Part shown: positions 59,422-64,000 of the stretch, in pieces
Layout of the letters: each line of letters begins with the position of its first letter
Numbering within the stretch: the first letter of the stretch is position 1
Origin: Primula veris
Lineage: Eukaryota; Streptophyta; Magnoliopsida; Ericales; Primulaceae
DNA: 64,000 nucleotides
Assembly: GCA_963682055.1 (NCBI GenBank)
Contig: OY821742.1
Span: forward strand, 16,709,752 to 16,773,751
Reading direction: 5' to 3'
Position numbers and translations under genes: made by a program
The notes under the pieces: model-generated
What the model was told of the DNA's origin: nothing
Databases searched by the model: none
What the model saw: the letters and a program-made list of their open reading frames with translations, nothing else

Positions 59422-59655
59422 TGTTGTGTGACATATTAGCTCGTTATAGATATATATAGAGATATGTATAGATATAGAGAGAGGTATGAGAAACAACAGA
59501 CGAAGTGTTTATTCATTAATATTATTGTACAAAGAGATACATCAAGAGACCCCTAACCCTCTTTATATAATAGAGGATAGGGTTACATATGCTAGGAAAA
59601 CCCAAGATAGGCCCAATAGAGTAAGGCCCAAGATGGTCAATAATATACTACAACA
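59422..59655 (-). repeat. 5' LTR of copy B
   Basis: 234 bp with about 12 differences from the other LTR. It is followed by ATATT and adjoined inside (59409-59421) by the same CGTTATCAGCAC sequence that follows the 5' LTR of copy C on its own strand. Confidence 0.92.
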
Positions 59656-59999
59656 ATATTCTTTTTTTTTTATCTTATAGCCTCATGTCTTAAATAAAAA
59701 TTGTTTTGTTTTAAACTTTGACGTTTTGAGGCTATTTTGGTTAATTGAAGTAAAATTGTTCCAAATACTAAGAAGCACGGTTACCATAGCTAGACAATGT
59801 TGAAGTGGAGTAGAAGTTATTTGATACTCAATCTGCAGCGCGGTCCCTTGACCAAGCCAAACAATACCTAAGGAATGGGGATGATAATTTTGCGGGTTTC
59901 AACCCGATCCGAGCTGAGTACAAACTTATACTTTTATCCATTTAACCCGATCCGGTCCATTTGACTCGTTCAACGTAATGATGACGGGGTTGAAAGACC

Positions 60000-61145
60000 T
60001 CACATTCTTGGAAATTTATCGATATTCACATATCCAGGTCGGGCGGCAGGCAAATGCGTAACTAGATGGATTGGTCAAAAAGAATACAAAGTTGCAAGGA
60101 GGTATATTCTCACTAATTGCAAGGAGGTTGAACAATATATGAGGTTAGTATATTATTTTCCAATGATCATATTGATATTATGTACAGAAATTTTAACTTG
60201 TATTAGTATTAATTTCATTTGTTCTATTTTCAGCATTTTTGAAAATGAAATGTATTCAGATGGATGGGCCATGAACGCTTCTGAGCTAGAACATTGCATT
60301 GAAGAAAATTTTGTCCCGTGGTTTGAAAAATATGTAAGTAAAAAACTAGTTTACAAGAATTTATATTTTATAGTATACATTTTTTTCTTATATAATTAAG
60401 AACTTACTTGAACAGGCCGAAAAAAATATCGACGACAATGATTTTTTGTTATCCCTCTCGCAAGGACCTTTGAGGAAAGTGAATACATACCCTATCTATT
60501 TTGTTAATGGATACGTGTTTCATACGAAAAAACATGGATCAAAAAAGTCGGCCGCTAATAGTGGAGTTTGTATAAAGGCTACATCAGACTACACTGATCA
60601 AGCATCATTCGACGACTACTACGGTATTCTAGCGGAGGTTGTTGAGTTGGAGTATCCTATGTGGCCAATAAAAAAAGTAGTTTTGTTTAACTGCGAATGG
60701 TTTAATATGGCTCCAACTCATTATATGTAAATAGATAAAAAAAATTGATCTGGTTAGTATCAACTCAAAGGGAAAGTATCCGAAATACGATCATTTTATT
60801 TTGGCATCACAAGCTAACCAAGTATGTTATCTACCTTATCCAACTTATAACGGAAAAGACCCTGACAATTGGTGGGCCGTATGTAAAGTCAAGGCGAGGT
60901 CGAGTATTCAAATATCAAGCACGGATGGCAAGATACACAAAAATGCATTTCAAGATGATGAATCGAGTGGCCAACCTATTACTGATGGGGGTGATATTAT
61001 ACCCGAAGACTTACAAGTTTCCAACTATGACCTCAACTATGTATTAGCATTTAATGAAGAAGCAGTTGAACCAACCATGTGCGAATCAGAGTCAGATGAT
61101 GAGGAAAATGTGTTTGATGAGGACGTATCACATGAAGAAGATTGA
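60000..61145 (+). pseudogene. CACTA TNP2-type transposase fragment (DUF4216 region)
   Basis: Three exon-like blocks: about 60000-60143, 60234-60333 and from 60416. They encode YILTNCKEVEQYMSIFENEM, then a DUF4216-like domain: GPLRKVNTYPIYFVNGYVFHT in parts, YYGILAEVVELEY, VVLFNCEWF, then in another frame DHFILASQANQVCYL and WWAVCKVKAR. The C-terminus is acidic (SESDDEENVFDED). This is the 3' part of the En/Spm (CACTA) TNP2 gene; the DDE catalytic domain is missing upstream, where 59656-59990 has no homology to it. A stop and frame change near 60728-60745 separates the two DUF4216 halves. A broken fragment is more likely than a host gene. Confidence 0.7.
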
Positions 61146-61269
61146 GTATAATTTAATATCAATGAACGGATTTATTATGAAATGATCCGTAATGAGGACG
61201 TAATAGTTCTTTGATTGCTGTTTATGGACTTTAAAAAATTTCAAGGAAACTTGGTTGCAAACAAAAACC

Positions 61270-61467
61270 CTAACATTTGGCCGCCATATTTATATATATA
61301 TTTATATTTCAGATTAATACTCTCTCTCTCTCTCTCAGAACACACCGCACTCTCTCTCTCTGAAAAAAATCTCAAAATCACACTTGAGGTATTTCGCGAG
61401 GTATTCTACGCTCCCTCCCTCTCTCTCTATTTCTTTAATTTTGTGTTATAATTCAAATTCTTATATG

Positions 61468-61511
<44 letters not shown>

Positions 61512-62492
61512 TTAATTAACACTTGAGTTGTTATTTTTTTACTTTTGTGGGATTAAATTTTTTAGTTATAGAGTCCACTAGTTTGATTTAAATTTTTTAG
61601 TTATTTTCTCTAATTTCGTTTGAGTCGCTGGAATTTGGTTGATTGATTCATATGACTTATTCTATTTTTTGTTTTGATAAGTCAGAGGTTTAGAATAAGT
61701 CAGAGTATCCTATTCGTCAAAATACTGCATACATATGGTAATGATTAGGATGCATGTAGTTAATTTTTAGATGCTAAATTTGGAGAAAATGTGCTTGGTC
61801 TGGTGAGGAAACAGATTTCTTGTGTTTTAATTTGGAGAATCTTGTTTGCAGTTATGTGATTCTGGTTTCGGTAATAATTAAGATGCGTTTAGTAACTTTA
61901 GTTTACTTTTACATGCTAAATTTAGAATACATATGCTTGATTTGTTGAGGAAATAGATTTATTTTGTTCTATTTTGGAGAATCTTGTTTGCAGCTATGAA
62001 ATTCCTATTTTGGTAAGGAATAGTATGAGCTCAGTTTGCTTTTACATGCTAAATTAAGAGAAAAGATACTTGGTTTACTGAGGAATTATATTATACATAT
62101 AGCATATAGTTCCTTTGATTCTGTACTCAGGATTGGGCTGTTTTTCGTGACTATACATTAGAGAAACTGCACTTGGATTTGGAGAAGAAACAACGTATAG
62201 AGTTTGGTTTCGGGAGGATTATTATTCGTTTTAGAAGATTCATTTCTTTAGTATGGCTATAGGAAAGGTTAATCTGTGTTTTGTAACTAGTTACTTTCAC
62301 ATGCTAACTTCCTAGAACTCGATTTGGCAATAAATTAAGTTCTCGAGTTTAATTGCGCAGTTTTTTTTTTTTGCAAAAATAAGATTCTGGCTTCCATTAA
62401 TGTCTAAATTTATAGAAAATTCACTTAATTTGGTGATGAAAATACTTTTCTCGGAGTCCAATTTTGGGGAGTTTTTTCTTTTTTCTGCAGAC
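61270..62492 (+). promoter_or_regulatory. Probable promoter, 5' UTR and intron of the Ptta-type gene
   Basis: CT-rich stretches (61318-61360 and 61410-61430) resemble a plant 5' UTR. An AG|GTATTC donor-like site near 61398 and a strong acceptor (pyrimidine tract then CTGCAG at 62490) suggest an intron of about 1.1 kb ending two bases before ATG 62493. Inferred from signals only. Confidence 0.4.
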
Positions 62493-63707
62493 ATGAATTT
62501 CTGTTTTCACTCTATGGAAAGATTTGCATTTCGATTTAGTAAGCTCCGATTGCATACAGAGTGTCCAAAATTTTACGACCCCGTTGTCTGGAATATATGG
62601 AAAGCTCATTGGGAAAAGGAAACAGTGAAGGAAATGAGTTTGATAAAAGCAGCTAACAGGCGTGGTAAAGAAGGCACCACGCCATCTATACATGTTGGTG
62701 GGTCGAAATCTCATTTAGAGCATTTGAGGGATGCTTTTAAAGCTACAGGAAAGATGCCAAGTCTTTGGCAGCATTTTAGAGATATGCACCAGAGAAAGGA
62801 CAAAGATGGTAACAAAGTGTTCTGTGACCCAAAGTCCGTCCGAATCAATGTTAGTTTTTTAAATTTTTAAATATGTTTAAAGCTAGAAGTCGAGAACCAT
62901 GCATGCATTCTGGAAATATTCTTAGCCACTCCTACATGTTTTAATTAAGCTATGCAACTTAATTACCAAGTTTGAAATATATTTATTGTTACAAGTCACA
63001 ACTTAAAACGTTTTAATATAAATCAAAGTGAATGTTGGAAACTTGAACCTCAGTAGCTATTGAAAATGGTGAAAATATACATATTGAGGCTAGGATGTTT
63101 CTTTGTTATGCATATGGGTTACATCTTCAATACAGGAAAAACTTGAACCTTAGTAGCTATATAATTGTGTACTTTTATCTTTCAACTTTTCCGATTTAGT
63201 TCTTTTTTTTTGTTATACTCGCTCGATGTTTCTTTGTTATGCATATGGTTTACATCTTCAATACAGGAAAAAATTGAGGCTAGAATGGGTGAACTCGTGA
63301 CAGATATGGAGGCTAGAGACGAGCCAGTAGTCATCGACGAGAACCGGGTTTTTCTTGAAGTTATGGCTGAGCTTGGAGGCGTATGTAAGGGTCGAGTATA
63401 TGGGATAGGTAATGTAGTGTCTGCTTTGAATGATGATGCCATTTGCTCATCTGCTGCATCAGTTCCGACTACGATGACGCCAGACCAAATGATGGAGCTA
63501 GTGACACGCCTAGTTAATCAGGCCTTTTCTGAGAAAATGCCGGCTGTGGTCCAATCATTGTTGCAAGGTATCAGTCAAAACACACAACCGTCGCGAGATG
63601 CGCCAGCAGATCAATCCGATTTCGGTAACCTCGGAGGTGAGAATGGTACGGGGGAAAGTGTTGAAAGCGGTGGCGAGCTTAATGTTGGTGTCTATGCTGA
63701 TTCTTAA
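62493..63707 (+). CDS. Ptta/En-Spm-type plant transposase-associated protein
   Basis: Two exons (62493-62849 and 63267-63707, GT-AG, phase 0) give 265 uninterrupted residues. Exon 1 has the family core: YDPVVWNIWKAHWEKETV, HVGGSKSHLEHLRDAFK, GKMPSLWQHFRDMHQRKD. Exon 2 continues EKIEARMGELVTDMEA and GRVYGIGN, then a variable Gln/Ser/Gly-rich tail. The family corresponds to the DNA-binding TNPA/TNP1-like proteins of CACTA elements and to many domesticated relatives; no nuclease function is expected. It lies downstream of the TNP2 fragment in the same orientation, the usual order in CACTA elements. An intact ORF beside a broken TNP2 could be a recent element remnant or a co-opted gene. The exon 2 acceptor is duplicated upstream (about 63136). 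Confidence 0.75.
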
Positions 63708-63716
63708 TATCTATTA

Positions 63717-63958
63717 TGTTATTGTAGTATGTGAACTTATCCTAGTAGGTTATGACTAATGTTTTGGGCATACAATCTTGTAAGTATCGGTAGCGTTGAT
63801 ATTTAATTGGTCATGGTAGTATGTGAAAGATCTGAGTAGGTTATGACTTTAGTATTTTGGGCATGTAATATTTTGGGTCATGGAAGTATGTGAACCGTTT
63901 ATGACATTTTAATATTTTGGGCATGTAATATTTGCTAGTATCGGTACTGTTACGTAAT
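63717..63958 (+). repeat. Three diverged tandem repeats after the Ptta gene
   Basis: Units of about 75-95 bp share AGTATGTGAA, TTATGAC and TTTTGGGCAT; some also share AGTATCGGTA. They could be 3' UTR repeats or subterminal repeats of a CACTA element whose end lies beyond the window. Confidence 0.65.
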
Positions 63959-64000
63959 ATGAATTCGGTTAAATTTTGTTTATCATTATAGCATGTTATT

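Larger units (their letters stand above)
52661..59655 (-). mobile_element. Full-length but decayed copia element, copy B
   Basis: Bounded by 234-bp LTRs (52661-52894 and 59422-59655) and by the target duplication ATATT at 52656-52660 and 59656-59660. It reads on the minus strand. From right to left: LTR, leader (59421 to about 57850), decayed gag, protease, integrase, RT/RNase H remnants (to about 53650), structured 3' UTR, LTR. The LTRs differ at about 12 of 234 positions, so it inserted long before copy C. No long ORF remains. It shares with copy A many indels absent from C, yet its LTRs differ from those of both A and C. Confidence 0.93.

Noticed and set aside
60446..60730. Independent small host gene
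   Set aside because: Its product is the first half of a DUF4216 domain that continues in another frame downstream, so it is part of a broken TNP2.

Overview
This is a gene-sparse stretch of a flowering-plant nuclear genome, almost certainly a eudicot. The evidence is AT-rich intergenic DNA, genes with many GT-AG introns, U-rich introns, plant-only families (DYW-type PPR, plant tetraspanin, NDL) and plant transposons (Ty1/copia, Cassandra, CACTA). Splice sites were placed by hand from reading frame, GT-AG signals and remembered family conservation; no alignment was run.

Layout. 1-4239: 5' part of a SIRE/Maximus-like copia element on the minus strand, with one 1.19-kb LTR, inserted into an older element. 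4240-6811: that older defective copia remnant (copy A), whose right LTR ends about 70 bp before the start codon of a prolidase gene (6883-16115, 16 exons, all five metal ligands present). 16129-16164: a run of 36 G. 16165-22424: no gene seen. 22425-29938: a complete, apparently intact copia element (copy C) with 205/204-bp LTRs, TTTAT target duplications and separate gag and pol ORFs. 32521-38004: an NDRG/NDL-type gene in 11 exons. 39554-39846: a solo Cassandra LTR carrying 5S rRNA sequence. 40554-44522: a four-exon HAD phosphatase of the PHOSPHO/thiamine-monophosphate-phosphatase type. 45855-47126 (minus): an intronless PPR-DYW protein. 48440-51231: a two-exon tetraspanin. 52661-59655 (minus): a decayed copia element (copy B) with ATATT target duplications. 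60000-64000: CACTA-derived sequence, namely a TNP2/DUF4216 fragment and an intact two-exon Ptta/En-Spm-type ORF.

The host genes are unrelated housekeeping or signalling genes and form no pathway. The coherent system is the copia family A/B/C. C looks autonomous. A and B share disabling lesions, including loss of the catalytic YVDD of reverse transcriptase, yet B has its own LTRs and target duplication, which suggests defective copies moved in trans. All three carry a recurring RNA hairpin: an almost fixed loop CC(T/A)GTCGT closed by stems that differ in sequence but remain paired. It occurs in the 5' leader, gag and 3' UTR, beside a second array of larger hairpins whose outer stems covary. 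I do not know of a description of either motif. I propose them as cis-acting RNA signals, for example packaging or Gag-binding sites, and this is the most interesting result of the window.
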